The notes under the pieces were generated by a model. It was not told the DNA's origin, searched no databases, and saw nothing but the letters and a program-made list of their open reading frames with translations. 38,658 nucleotides of DNA from positions 1-38,658 of the forward strand of contig JBHWOX010000040.1 in NCBI GenBank assembly GCA_043424615.1, written 5' to 3'. Both the position numbers and the translations under genes were made by a program. The stretch comes from JAUNQW01 sp043424615. Lineage in GTDB: Bacteria > Bacillota > Bacilli > Lactobacillales > Carnobacteriaceae_A. This document shows, piece by piece, positions 24,982 through 32,979 of this stretch (position 1 is its first letter; the number at the start of each line of letters is the position of its first letter).

Positions 24982-25005
24982 AAAGACGGTTTAGCCGTCT
25001 TTTTC
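24982..25005 (+). terminator. Terminator of the unknown membrane protein gene
   Basis: An 8-bp stem, AAAGACGG with CCGTCTTT, has a 5-base loop and is followed by TTTCTTCTT. It lies 30 bases past the stop codon. Confidence 0.8.
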
Positions 25006-25091
25006 TTCTTGAAGGCTTATTTTTTAGAATCTTTATCATTTGCGAACCACTATTATAAAGCTTATATTATCAACTTTTATAGGCTTTTCTC

Positions 25092-25119
25092 TTTAAATGA
25101 AAAAGATAATCGCTATAAT
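25092..25119 (+). promoter_or_regulatory. Promoter of the siderophore uptake operon with possible metal-repressor box
   Basis: TATAAT at 25114-25119 has TTTAAA at 25092-25097 (spacing 16), about 30 bases before the first start codon. An imperfect Fur-like dyad at 25104-25118 (AGATAATCGCTATAA; 11 of 15 positions match TGATAATNATTATCA, counting N) overlaps the -10. Iron repression is expected for such an operon, but the box is weak. Confidence 0.45.
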
Positions 25120-25149
25120 AAATTAAAAATCGTTTAAGGAGGTCGAGCC

Positions 25150-26112
25150 ATGTTTAAAAAACCCAAAGCCTTTGCACTAGCCACTCTATTCTTGCTTACT
25201 CTCACTGGCTTGTCTTTGGCCATTGGGCCTCGTCCTTTAGACTGGTCACACGTTTTGGACCCCTTATCTACGGACCGCTATATTTTGATGACTAGCCGTT
25301 TGCCCCGCACCATCAGTATCATTATTGCTGGGGCTTCCTTATCTTTGGCTGGCTTACTCGCCCAAACCCTGACTCAAAATCGCTTTGCTTCACCAGGAAC
25401 AATGGGAACAGTGGCTTCTGCGCGCCTGGGTCTGGTTGTTGCCCTCCTCTGCTTACCTTCAGCCAGCTTGGTCAACCGCTCGATTGTCGCATTTCTCTTT
25501 TCCTTAGCAGGAACGCTTTTATTTATCAGGGTCATCGACCGTATTCAGCTGAAAGAAAACATGATGGTGGCGGTCATTGGTTTGATTTATGGGAATATCA
25601 TTCAGGCTTTGGGAACTTATCTCGCCATCCAATATGATTTATCCCAACAATTAACCGCTTGGCTGCAAGGAAGTTTTGCCAGCTTACACTCGGATAACTT
25701 CCAACTGATTTTTGTGAGTTTATTGGCTTTGATTTTAACTGTAGCCGGCTCTCATTATTTTGCAGTCCTTGGTTTGGGTCGCGACTTAGCCACCGAGCTA
25801 GGTATCCCTTTTGAACGCATCCGGCTGTTTGCCATTGCCCTCATTGCCTTCGCCAGCTCGGCGGTTTTACTCACCGCCGGTAACATCCCTTTTGTGGGGA
25901 TTGTTATTCCTAATCTGGTCAGCTTTATGCAGGGGGATCATTTCAGAAAAAATATTGGAGCTGTCCTACTTGTCGGCCCCATTTTCTTACTGCTGTGTGA
26001 TATTTTATCCCGCTTGCTGATCCATCCTTATGAAATCCCGGTGGCTCTAGTCGTTGGTATCTTAGGAAGCCTTTTATTTATCTTTTTACTATTGAAAGGA
26101 GAAGCAAAATGA
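25150..26112 (+). CDS. Siderophore ABC transporter permease (YclN/CeuB-like)
   Basis: A 320-aa FecCD/BtuC-type permease with about nine or ten membrane helices. It shows the family landmarks LPRTISIIIAGASLSLAGLL near residue 55 and the cytoplasmic coupling region. AGGAGG precedes the ATG. It is the first of four genes. Its stop overlaps the start of the next permease (ATGA). Gene order permease-permease-ATPase-binding protein matches yclNOPQ (petrobactin) and related catecholate importers. Confidence 0.92.
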   Translation: MFKKPKAFALATLFLLTLTGLSLAIGPRPLDWSHVLDPLSTDRYILMTSRLPRTISIIIAGASLSLAGLLAQTLTQNRFASPGTMGTVASARLGLVVALLCLPSASLVNRSIVAFLFSLAGTLLFIRVIDRIQLKENMMVAVIGLIYGNIIQALGTYLAIQYDLSQQLTAWLQGSFASLHSDNFQLIFVSLLALILTVAGSHYFAVLGLGRDLATELGIPFERIRLFAIALIAFASSAVLLTAGNIPFVGIVIPNLVSFMQGDHFRKNIGAVLLVGPIFLLLCDILSRLLIHPYEIPVALVVGILGSLLFIFLLLKGEAK

Positions 26113-27068
26113 AGACCTGGTCAGATAAGCATTTAATTCTTACCCTCATTGTCTTGAGTCTGGTCGGCTTAGTGGTCTTTTTATTTGGCTTTTCAAATGC
26201 GCCACTCAGCCTGACTCTCCGCTTGCGTGGGCCTCGTTTGGCGGCTTTCTTTTTGGTCGCCCTCTGCACGAGTTTTTCAACAATCTTGTTTCAAAGCCTG
26301 ACCCACAACCGCTTATTGACGCCGAACGTCATGGGGATGGATAGCCTGTACACTTTATTTCAGCTGGTCTTTATTTATCTTTGGCCGACCACCTGGACTG
26401 GTCCGTCCATGACCCTCATGCAGTTTATCCTCACCAGCTCGGGAGTGGTCTTAGCTAGTGTGGGCTTTTTCCTTTTCTTTTTTAAAAAATACCCTAACCA
26501 TATTCCATTGATGCTCTTGTTTGGCTTGGTGTTTAATATTTTAATCCAATCGACCAATGATTTTCTATCGGTCATCATGGATCCGGATGACTACACCGTG
26601 GCACTGTCAAAAAGTATGGTGAGTTTTCACTATATCGACCCCACCCTCCTTATCATTGCCGCTCTTTTCAGCCTCCCAATCGTCCTCTATCTTTTCCGCT
26701 CATCCAAGGAATTAGATGTCTTAAGGCTGGGAACCGATTATGCTACCAATCTAGGCTTGCAGGTCAACCAGCGGCAATTTGTTTATTTTGCCCTTTTAGC
26801 CATTCTCACTTCCTTAGCCACTGCCTTAGTGGGACCGGTCACTTTTCTCGGTTTTCTAGGGGTCAATCTCGCTTATTTTTTATTAAAAAATAATAACCAT
26901 CACTTGCTCTTTATCACAAGCGGTCTCTTGCTCTTTCTTTTTATCTGCTATGGCCAACTCTTAGTCGAACAAGTCTTTCAATCGACCATCAATTTAGGAA
27001 TCTTCATTGAATTTTTCGGTGGCCTGTACTTCCTCTTACTATTGATGAAAGGACGACAATCTGTATGA
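26109..27068 (+). CDS. Siderophore ABC transporter permease (YclO/CeuC-like)
   Basis: The 319-aa second FecCD-type permease, multi-pass, with RLRGPRLAAFFLVALCTSFS as the early conserved segment and GPVTFLGFLGVNLAYFLL late in the protein. It pairs with the preceding permease to form the heterodimeric membrane pore. It overlaps both neighbours by four bases (ATGA), so the whole operon is translationally coupled. AAAGGAG lies upstream of the ATG. Confidence 0.92.
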   Translation: MKTWSDKHLILTLIVLSLVGLVVFLFGFSNAPLSLTLRLRGPRLAAFFLVALCTSFSTILFQSLTHNRLLTPNVMGMDSLYTLFQLVFIYLWPTTWTGPSMTLMQFILTSSGVVLASVGFFLFFFKKYPNHIPLMLLFGLVFNILIQSTNDFLSVIMDPDDYTVALSKSMVSFHYIDPTLLIIAALFSLPIVLYLFRSSKELDVLRLGTDYATNLGLQVNQRQFVYFALLAILTSLATALVGPVTFLGFLGVNLAYFLLKNNNHHLLFITSGLLLFLFICYGQLLVEQVFQSTINLGIFIEFFGGLYFLLLLMKGRQSV

Positions 27069-27889
27069 TTCAACTGTCTCACATTTGTAAAAATTATAAG
27101 CAAAAAGCCCTCATCCAAGACCTTTCTTTGACCATTGAAAAAAACCAATTAACCTCTTTAATTGGGCCAAATGGTGCCGGCAAAAGTACCCTTTTAAACA
27201 TGATGGGCCGACTTATCCCCGCTGATTCTGGCCACATTAGCATTGATGGTCACCAGCTAGAGGATTGGAACAATCGTGACCTAGCCAAACGCTTGGCGAT
27301 ACTGAAACAATCCAATCCCTTGAACCTCCAACTATCGGTCCGTGATTTAGTTGCTTTTGGTCGCTTCCCCCATTCCAAAGGCCACTTAAGAGGAGATGAT
27401 CAGCTGCTCATCGACCAATCACTAGCCTTTATGAATTTAGAGAAATTAGCTGACAAGTCCATTCACCAGCTGTCAGGCGGCCAACTTCAACGCGCTTATA
27501 TCGCTATGATTTTGTGCCAAGACACCGATTATATTTTATTAGATGAACCTTTAAACAGTTTGGACATTAATCATTCTATCCAGTTAATGAATCTGATTCG
27601 CCGTTTGGTCGATGAAATGGACAAAACGGTGGTGGTCGTCCTGCATGATATTAACTACGCTTCTCAATTTTCAGATCGAATCATTGCCATGAAAGACGGT
27701 CGCTTGTTCGCCAATGACCAGGTGGATGAAGTGTTTGAAAAAAGTGTGGTGGATGAATTATTCGATGTTGATGTGGAGATTATCGAACACAATTTAAGAA
27801 AATATTGTGTCTATTATGGAGAAGCTTGCCAGCACTGCATCAATGATGAAGAAGATGTTCGAACCTTTGACCGGATCAGCCAGCAATAG
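27065..27889 (+). CDS. Siderophore ABC transporter ATPase (YclP/CeuD-like)
   Basis: A 274-aa ABC ATPase powering the two permeases. The Walker A is GPNGAGKSTLL, the signature is LSGGQLQRAYIAMIL, the Walker B is YILLDEPLNSLD and the H-loop is VVLHDINYAS. The sequence between Walker A and the signature (VRDLVAFGRFPHSKGHL) is typical of FecE/FhuC-type ATPases. The C-terminus carries three cysteines as C-x6-C-x2-C (residues 248, 255, 258), which I do not recall in this family. It overlaps the upstream permease by four bases. Confidence 0.93.
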   Translation: MIQLSHICKNYKQKALIQDLSLTIEKNQLTSLIGPNGAGKSTLLNMMGRLIPADSGHISIDGHQLEDWNNRDLAKRLAILKQSNPLNLQLSVRDLVAFGRFPHSKGHLRGDDQLLIDQSLAFMNLEKLADKSIHQLSGGQLQRAYIAMILCQDTDYILLDEPLNSLDINHSIQLMNLIRRLVDEMDKTVVVVLHDINYASQFSDRIIAMKDGRLFANDQVDEVFEKSVVDELFDVDVEIIEHNLRKYCVYYGEACQHCINDEEDVRTFDRISQQ

Positions 27890-27898
27890 GAGGCGGCT

Positions 27899-28834
27899 AT
27901 GAAAATTTTTTTAATACTGCTGCTGTCCCTATTTCTCTCTGCCTGCCACATTCCTGACCACCCGGCCATGCAAGGAGAAACGGTTCCCATTGTCGATAGC
28001 CAGGGACGAGAACTTGACCTACCTAAAGAGGCTGAGCCGGTAGCCATTTTTGACTTTGCTCTTTTAGATATTTACCAGGCTTTAGGCTTAGAAGACAGGG
28101 TAGCCCTAACTGCTGCTAACCCACTTCCCCATTATTTGGAAGAGACTTATGCCCATCTGGATTCAGCGGGTAGCCTGCATGACCTTGATATTGAAGAAAC
28201 CGTCACCCTTTACCCCGAATTAGCGCTCGTGGCCACGCGCTCTTCAGCCCAATTCGATGCTTTAAATCAATATTTACCCACAGCTGATTTTTCCTTGAGC
28301 CAGCCGACCACCTTTGATTCTTTAGCTTACAATATGACGGAAATCAGTAAAATTTATGGCTTGGAAGAGCGTGCCAAAAGTCTTTTACACACTTTAGATG
28401 AAGATCGGAAAGCGCTGGCCCAAGACGCCCAAAAGCAAGATTTAAATGCTATTATGATTCTCTACAACCAAGGCGAACTCTCAGCTTATGGGCCTGCCAG
28501 CCGCTTTGGACAAATCTATGATGACTTTGGCTTTCCGCCGGCTGACTCTCAGATTGAAGCTTCCAATCACGGTATGCCTGTTTCTTATGAATATTTGGTA
28601 GAATTAAATCCTGATATCATTTTTGTCTTGGATCGTGAGACAGCCGTCAATCGTCGGGTCTCAGATTCTCAGCATGCCCGCTCCAATTTTGAACAGCATC
28701 CCCTAGTCAGTCAGCTCTGTGCAAAAGCTAAGGGACGCTTGTATTATGTGACACCAGATGCCTGGTATTTAGCCAATGGAGGCTACCAAGCCTTTGAAAT
28801 CATGATGGCAGATGCACGCCAGGCCATCGAATAA
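27899..28834 (+). CDS. Siderophore-binding lipoprotein (YclQ/CeuE/FatB-like)
   Basis: A 311-aa class III periplasmic-binding-type receptor anchored as a lipoprotein. The signal peptide ends in the lipobox LFLSAC (Cys16). The mature part has the two-lobed FepB/CeuE arrangement. The segment SAYGPASRFGQIYDDFGF and the closing ELNPDIIFVLDRE are strongly conserved in catecholate/petrobactin receptors of the CeuE/YclQ/FatB group. AGGAGG lies just before the ATG. It is the fourth gene of the uptake operon. The ligand is likely a catecholate or mixed siderophore, which is inference. Confidence 0.93.
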   Translation: MKIFLILLLSLFLSACHIPDHPAMQGETVPIVDSQGRELDLPKEAEPVAIFDFALLDIYQALGLEDRVALTAANPLPHYLEETYAHLDSAGSLHDLDIEETVTLYPELALVATRSSAQFDALNQYLPTADFSLSQPTTFDSLAYNMTEISKIYGLEERAKSLLHTLDEDRKALAQDAQKQDLNAIMILYNQGELSAYGPASRFGQIYDDFGFPPADSQIEASNHGMPVSYEYLVELNPDIIFVLDRETAVNRRVSDSQHARSNFEQHPLVSQLCAKAKGRLYYVTPDAWYLANGGYQAFEIMMADARQAIE

Positions 28835-28856
28835 GCGAAAGGACGTTTGTACGACA

Positions 28857-29204
28857 ATGAAAGAAAAAGGAATCGAGTATAAAAATAAAGCGGTGGAAAG
28901 AAAAGATGAATTCGAGCACTTGTTAACTCAAGTCATCGATACTGAAATTGGCCTAGATATTGTCAATCTCGGCCTTATCTATGAAGTGGATCTCAGTGAA
29001 GATGGCCATTGCCGCATTCGCTTAACTTTTACCAGCGCGGGCTGCCCCTGTGCCGCTGAAATTTTGAATGGGATTCATGCCCAATTGGACCCTCAAGCTT
29101 GGATTGAAGAATTAGAGATTTTAGTGGTCTGGGATCCCGCTTGGACTTTGGACCGCATCAGCCGAGTGGGGCGTATCAGTTTAGGGATTAATCCTGGCCG
29201 TTAA
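28857..29204 (+). CDS. MIP18/DUF59-family metal-sulfur cluster assembly protein
   Basis: A 115-aa single-domain protein of the MIP18 (DUF59, SufT/PaaD-like) family. It shows TQVIDTEIGLDIVNLGLIY at the start and TSAGCPCAAEI with the conserved TxxxCP motif, then VVWDPAWTLDRIS. Family members assist Fe-S cluster maturation or transfer. The ATG at 28857 gives a standard length, but the AAAGGA site lies ~13 bases upstream. It follows the siderophore receptor by 22 bases and shares the operon terminator, linking iron import to Fe-S assembly. Confidence 0.88.
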   Translation: MKEKGIEYKNKAVERKDEFEHLLTQVIDTEIGLDIVNLGLIYEVDLSEDGHCRIRLTFTSAGCPCAAEILNGIHAQLDPQAWIEELEILVVWDPAWTLDRISRVGRISLGINPGR

Positions 29205-29295
29205 AGCTTTTTTGAAAAATTACCCCGCTTGTTCCATTTACAATGGGAGCTACCCTAGCATACACCGACTCTGAATCAGCTTTTAAAAAAGAAAA

Positions 29296-29336
29296 CTCTC
29301 AGCCCCATGCTTTGGGGGTGAGAGCTTATTTTTTTA
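29296..29336. terminator. Bidirectional terminator between the DUF59 gene and the prenyl synthase gene
   Basis: An 11-bp stem, CTCTCAGCCCC with GGGGGTGAGAG, has one internal mismatch. It is followed by CTTATTTTTTT on the + side and TTTTC-rich sequence on the - side. It lies between the converging genes, overlapping the end of the minus-strand gene. Confidence 0.85.
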
Positions 29337-30167
29337 CAAACGCAACATCCGTCTTTTGGGGACATATTGGCGTTTGGTTAGGCAATTATAATCATTTTCT
29401 CGGATTACTTCTAAAATTTCATGATAGACTTTGGCAGATTTATGTAACGGCCGTTGTGAATCTTCATCAAAGGAATCGATCACATCAAAAAATCGTTGGT
29501 ATAATCGTTCAGCATGTTGGGCTAAGCTCTCCCAAATTTTAATAAAGGAATCATTGATAGTCGCTTGGGCTAAATCTTCTTCCGTATAATTATAGCGGGC
29601 CATGAGCTTGGAGGGGATGTAAATTCGTTGGCGTTCCCGGTAGTCTTCACCAACATCGCGCAAGATATTAGTCAGCTGCATGGCAATCCCCAAGTCAGAG
29701 GCATTGGGATATAAATCACGATGGTTGGGATTAGCGGCTGCTAAAACAGGGATCAGCATCCGTCCGACTGAACCGGCCACATAATCACTGTATTCTTCCA
29801 AATCCTCCAAAGTTTTAGGTTGGCTAAATTCTAAATCCATCTCTTGCCCTTGGATTTGTTCAATAAAAGGGCTCTTTTCACATTCATATCGGTTAAAAGT
29901 ATCGGTTAAGGCCCGGTAAATCGGATGGTCAATCTCCGTCATCTGATCCAAATCCTGGCGGTGGCGCTGTAATTTTTCTACTTTGACCTGTGGATTATCT
30001 TCCTCATCGACCGAATCATCGACAATGCGGTTCCAAGCATAAATGGCGTAAACAGCCTTGGCTTTTTCTTTGGGTAATTGGGAAAAGGCAAAGTAAAATG
30101 ACTTGGAAGCTTCCTTGATGATGGCTTCACAATAATCATAATCTTTATCGAGTTGAGATTTGAACAT
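29334..30167 (-). CDS. Squalene/phytoene synthase family protein
   Basis: A 277-aa head-to-head prenyl synthase. The first Asp-rich motif, RIVDDSVDE (Asp50-Asp54), and the second, QLTNILRDVGED (164-175), are intact. The family pattern ASKSFYFAFSQLP near the N-terminus and AGSVGRML are present. In Firmicutes such enzymes (CrtM) condense two farnesyl diphosphates to 4,4'-diapophytoene, the first step of C30 carotenoids. No crtN desaturase or other carotenoid gene is visible nearby, so the product is uncertain. It is divergent from an ECF transporter gene. Upstream, minus strand, is an AT-rich region; no strong ribosome binding site is clear. Confidence 0.9.
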   Translation of the reverse strand: MFKSQLDKDYDYCEAIIKEASKSFYFAFSQLPKEKAKAVYAIYAWNRIVDDSVDEEDNPQVKVEKLQRHRQDLDQMTEIDHPIYRALTDTFNRYECEKSPFIEQIQGQEMDLEFSQPKTLEDLEEYSDYVAGSVGRMLIPVLAAANPNHRDLYPNASDLGIAMQLTNILRDVGEDYRERQRIYIPSKLMARYNYTEEDLAQATINDSFIKIWESLAQHAERLYQRFFDVIDSFDEDSQRPLHKSAKVYHEILEVIRENDYNCLTKRQYVPKRRMLRL

Positions 30168-30246
30168 GCTAGATTCTCCATTCCTCTTTGTCTTTTAATT
30201 TATCCTAATCCTAGCACTATTTTCAACGGAAAGATAATAAAAGTCG

Positions 30247-30277
30247 TTGATGATTTTACTATCACAATCGTTATAAT
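30247..30277 (+). promoter_or_regulatory. Probable promoter of the ECF S component
   Basis: TATAAT at 30272-30277 has a TTGATG at 30247-30252 (spacing 19), about 32 bases before the start codon. A TCAACG/CGTTGA inverted pair (30223-30228, 30245-30250) overlaps the -35 and could be an operator; no regulator is known. Confidence 0.5.
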
Positions 30278-30309
30278 AGAACTAAATATTTTATATGGGG
30301 ATGCATACT

Positions 30310-30882
30310 ATGAAAAGAAAGAGTCACACTTATGATTTGACTTTAGTTAGTTTTTTTATTGCTATAATTCTCATTCAGACTTTTGTTCCAGGTTTGGGGT
30401 ATCTTCCTTTAGGCTTTGCTAATGTCACCATCGTTCATGTGACTGTTATCTTGGGCGCTATTTTATTCGGTCCTCATATCGGAGCGGGATTGGGCCTAGC
30501 CTGGGGAGGATTGGCCATCATTCGCAATCTCATCCAACCCAGTATCCTTTCTCCCGTTTTTATTAACCCCCTTGTTGCCATTCCCGGCCGTGTCTTAGTA
30601 GGCTTAGGAGTAGGTTGGCTCAAGCTTCATTTGCCCAATAAGCGATTTTATTACGCCCTTTGTGGCGGGTTGGGATCTCTTGTCAATACGGTCTTCACCA
30701 TGTCCCTGGCCTATATGTTTGCTCAAGAAGCTTTTTTCAAAGCCATGGCTATTTCCAGCCAGCGTTTAATGGGGGTCATTGTGAGTATCATGGTCTCTCA
30801 TGGGCTTATTGAAGCTCTCATCAGTAGTTTGCTGACTGCCCTCATCACGCCTGCTCTCATCAAAGCCTTGAAAAGAAAATAA
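30310..30882 (+). CDS. ECF transporter substrate-binding (S) component
   Basis: A 190-aa membrane protein with about six helices, typical of energy-coupling factor S components. The start MKRKSHTYDLTLVSFFIAI and the segment LGYLPLGFANVTIVHVTVI match the family that includes PanT-like vitamin transporters. GAILFGPHIGAGLGLAWGG is the AxxxA-type helix that docks on EcfT. No EcfA/EcfT genes are adjacent, so it likely uses a shared group II module. The substrate is uncertain; pantothenate is one possibility based on overall resemblance. The ATG at 30310 follows GGGG at 30297-30300, spaced 9 bases. Confidence 0.85.
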   Translation: MKRKSHTYDLTLVSFFIAIILIQTFVPGLGYLPLGFANVTIVHVTVILGAILFGPHIGAGLGLAWGGLAIIRNLIQPSILSPVFINPLVAIPGRVLVGLGVGWLKLHLPNKRFYYALCGGLGSLVNTVFTMSLAYMFAQEAFFKAMAISSQRLMGVIVSIMVSHGLIEALISSLLTALITPALIKALKRK

Positions 30883-30891
30883 GAATCTTAA

Positions 30892-30927
30892 AAAAGCCTT
30901 AAGCATGTAAGCTTAAGGCTTTTAAAA
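30892..30927. terminator. Bidirectional terminator after the ECF S gene
   Basis: A perfect 13-bp stem, AAAAGCCTTAAGC (30892-30904) with GCTTAAGGCTTTT (30911-30923), has a 6-base loop. It sits between the converging ECF S gene and the NitT-type binding protein and can act in both directions. Confidence 0.88.
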
Positions 30928-30945
30928 AGGGATGTCGATTTTTAA

Positions 30946-32208
30946 TTATTCAGCTTTGGATTCTTCTGTTGAGTCTTCAGATGAAGAATCTTCTGATGAA
31001 TCATCGCTTGAATCTTCTTCCGCTCCTGCACTGCCTTTAGAGAAGTCAGAGATGTTCATTCCTAATTCTCCAAAGACATTCCCCATCACTTCGTCCACAT
31101 TAACGGAACCGTCTACAATACCTAAATCGATGTAGTCTTGAGTGATTTCACGGATAGTTTCAGCAAATTGATCTTCTGATGGGTGGTAGTTTAAGGAGTC
31201 AATCCAACCAAATCCAACTTCATATTCACCAGAAAGTAAATCGTTGTCGTATAAGAAGTCAACATAAGATTCAGAGTCGTCTTCAGCCCATGCATTCGCT
31301 TTTAAGATGGCGCGTGTTAATTTTTTAGTGGTAATTGGGTTTTCACGAGCAAATTCTTTGTTAACGTAAGAAGCACAGCACACTTCATCTTTGAACGCTT
31401 CATCTGTTGTTAAGGAGTTTACTTTTTTCAACTCTCCAGATTCAACAAATGGCGCAGCATAGTTTTCAGAGTAAATAGCTCCGTCTAATTCACCATTTTT
31501 AATGGCTTCAGTCGTAGCAGCCACTTCAGAGTTAGTAAATTTAACTGAATCTGGATCTGCTCCTTCTTCTTGTAAGAAGCGTAAAGCAATGTTGTGGTCA
31601 GATTCTCCAACCCCACCGTGGATACCAATGGTCATGTTGTCCATGTCACCAGCTGATTCAATGTCAGAGTCTCCAGCAACATAAAGTGCCTTACACCCTG
31701 TATGCATTGGGCTTAGGTATTGAGCCCCAACTCCGTTAATGATTGGAATTAAAGAAGAAGTGATGTGTCCAGCACCAATAGCGGCTTGACCTGTTCCAAC
31801 CGCATCGATAGTGGTTGTTTGTGATTTAACTACTTCGACATCAATACCTTCTTCTTCAAAGTAGCCTGATTCATAAGCCACGTTGATAGGAGCTGTACAA
31901 CCGTCAGTAGAAATTAAAGTAATGGTCGTTCCATAAGCAGGTTCTTGCTTCCATGCTTCTTCATCATCTGGGTCAGCATCTGTGAGTGTGATAGCTGCTT
32001 GTTCTCCACCTGCTGATTCAGAACTTTCTGAACTTTCTTCATTTTCAGCGGTTTCTGTTGCTTCTCCTTCAGTGCTTTGTTCAGTCGTTTCAGCTGCGTC
32101 TGATCCACCATCAGATGACCCGCTATTTGAAACAGTCGTGCTACCACAAGCCGATAAGACTAAAGCTGACATTCCCAAAAGTACTAAGTTTTTCAATGAT
32201 TTATTCAT
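30946..32208 (-). CDS. NitT/TauT-type ABC transporter binding lipoprotein
   Basis: A 420-aa lipoprotein. The signal peptide has the lipobox LVLSAC (Cys21). An acidic Ser/Glu/Thr-rich linker spans about residues 22-90. The NMT1/SsuA-like binding domain covers ~90-390 and includes INVAYESGYFEEEGIDVEVV and GQAAIGAGH. The last ~26 residues are a Ser/Asp/Glu-only tail. The mature domain holds four cysteines (104, 172, 277, 278), including a CC pair, unusual for an exported Firmicute protein. AGGAGG lies 6 bases before the ATG. It is the third gene of a permease-ATPase-receptor operon. The substrate is unknown; sulfonates, nitrate or a thiamine precursor are family possibilities, but no TPP riboswitch is present. 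Confidence 0.88.
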   Translation of the reverse strand: MNKSLKNLVLLGMSALVLSACGSTTVSNSGSSDGGSDAAETTEQSTEGEATETAENEESSESSESAGGEQAAITLTDADPDDEEAWKQEPAYGTTITLISTDGCTAPINVAYESGYFEEEGIDVEVVKSQTTTIDAVGTGQAAIGAGHITSSLIPIINGVGAQYLSPMHTGCKALYVAGDSDIESAGDMDNMTIGIHGGVGESDHNIALRFLQEEGADPDSVKFTNSEVAATTEAIKNGELDGAIYSENYAAPFVESGELKKVNSLTTDEAFKDEVCCASYVNKEFARENPITTKKLTRAILKANAWAEDDSESYVDFLYDNDLLSGEYEVGFGWIDSLNYHPSEDQFAETIREITQDYIDLGIVDGSVNVDEVMGNVFGELGMNISDFSKGSAGAEEDSSDDSSEDSSSEDSTEESKAE

Positions 32209-32240
32209 TTTAAGCCTCCTAAAGCTCTATATTTTTTTAA

Positions 32241-32978
32241 TTAAAAATTTAACTCCTTCATAATTTCTGTACGGTAGCGGACGAAATCATTAGCCGTCCG
32301 ATCGCGTGGGTATTCCAAGTCGATAGGAACCACTCTGAGAAATTCACCCGGGTGGGCCTTCATAATGACGACTTTGGAAGCCATGTAGACGGCCTCCTCA
32401 ACGTCGTGGGTAACCATCATCATCAAGTTTTCATTGCTTTGCCATAAACTTAATAACTCGTCTTGTAAGTTGGCCCGCGTAAAGGCATCCAAAGCACCCA
32501 GGGGCTCATCTAAGAGAAAGACTTCTGGCTCATTAATCATGGTCCGTGCGAGCGCCACCCGCTGAGCCATTCCCCCTGATAATTGGCTTGGATAAAAATC
32601 TTTATAACGAGTCAAGCCAACGATCTCAATCAAGTGGTCAACCTTTTCTTGGTCATGCCCGCCTTTCATATCGATGGAGAATTTAACATTGTCTTCGACC
32701 GTTCGCCAAGGGAAAAGCGTTGCTTTTTGGAAAACCATGCCTCGGTTGGGATCCGTTCCCTCAATCTTCTCCCCATTCAAAAACATTTCTCCGTGAGTGG
32801 CAGGCTGTAAACCAGCAATCAGATTTAATAGGGTGGATTTCCCACAACCTGAAGGACCGACAATACAAACAAATTCCTTGTCTCCGGCTGTAAAATTAAT
32901 ATCATTTAAGACTAAGTTGATGCCACCATCTTTTTGAGGAAAGGCTTTATATAAATTATTTATTTCTAATTTGGTCAT
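32241..32978 (-). CDS. NitT/TauT-type ABC transporter ATPase (SsuB/TauB-like)
   Basis: A 245-aa ABC ATPase. The Walker A is GPSGCGKSTLLNLIAG, the Q-loop region is GMVFQKATLFPW, the signature is LSGGMAQRVALARTM, the Walker B is VFLLDEPLGALD and the H-loop is MVTHDVEEAV. These are the hallmarks of the nitrate/sulfonate/taurine importer ATPases. The ATG at 32978 is chosen because AGGA is 8 bases upstream; an in-frame ATG at 32987 abuts that site. Only one base separates it from the permease stop codon, and the binding protein gene follows after 32 bases. Confidence 0.92.
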   Translation of the reverse strand: MTKLEINNLYKAFPQKDGGINLVLNDINFTAGDKEFVCIVGPSGCGKSTLLNLIAGLQPATHGEMFLNGEKIEGTDPNRGMVFQKATLFPWRTVEDNVKFSIDMKGGHDQEKVDHLIEIVGLTRYKDFYPSQLSGGMAQRVALARTMINEPEVFLLDEPLGALDAFTRANLQDELLSLWQSNENLMMMVTHDVEEAVYMASKVVIMKAHPGEFLRVVPIDLEYPRDRTANDFVRYRTEIMKELNF

Positions 32979-32979
32979 A

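Noticed and set aside
24826..25137. Small gene overlapping the end of the four-helix membrane protein
   Set aside because: It is an out-of-frame reading that crosses the terminator at 24982-25005; no start signal.
29243..29542. Possible + strand gene of ~99 codons downstream of the DUF59 gene
   Set aside because: It runs through the bidirectional terminator and antisense to the phytoene-synthase-like gene; no ribosome binding site.
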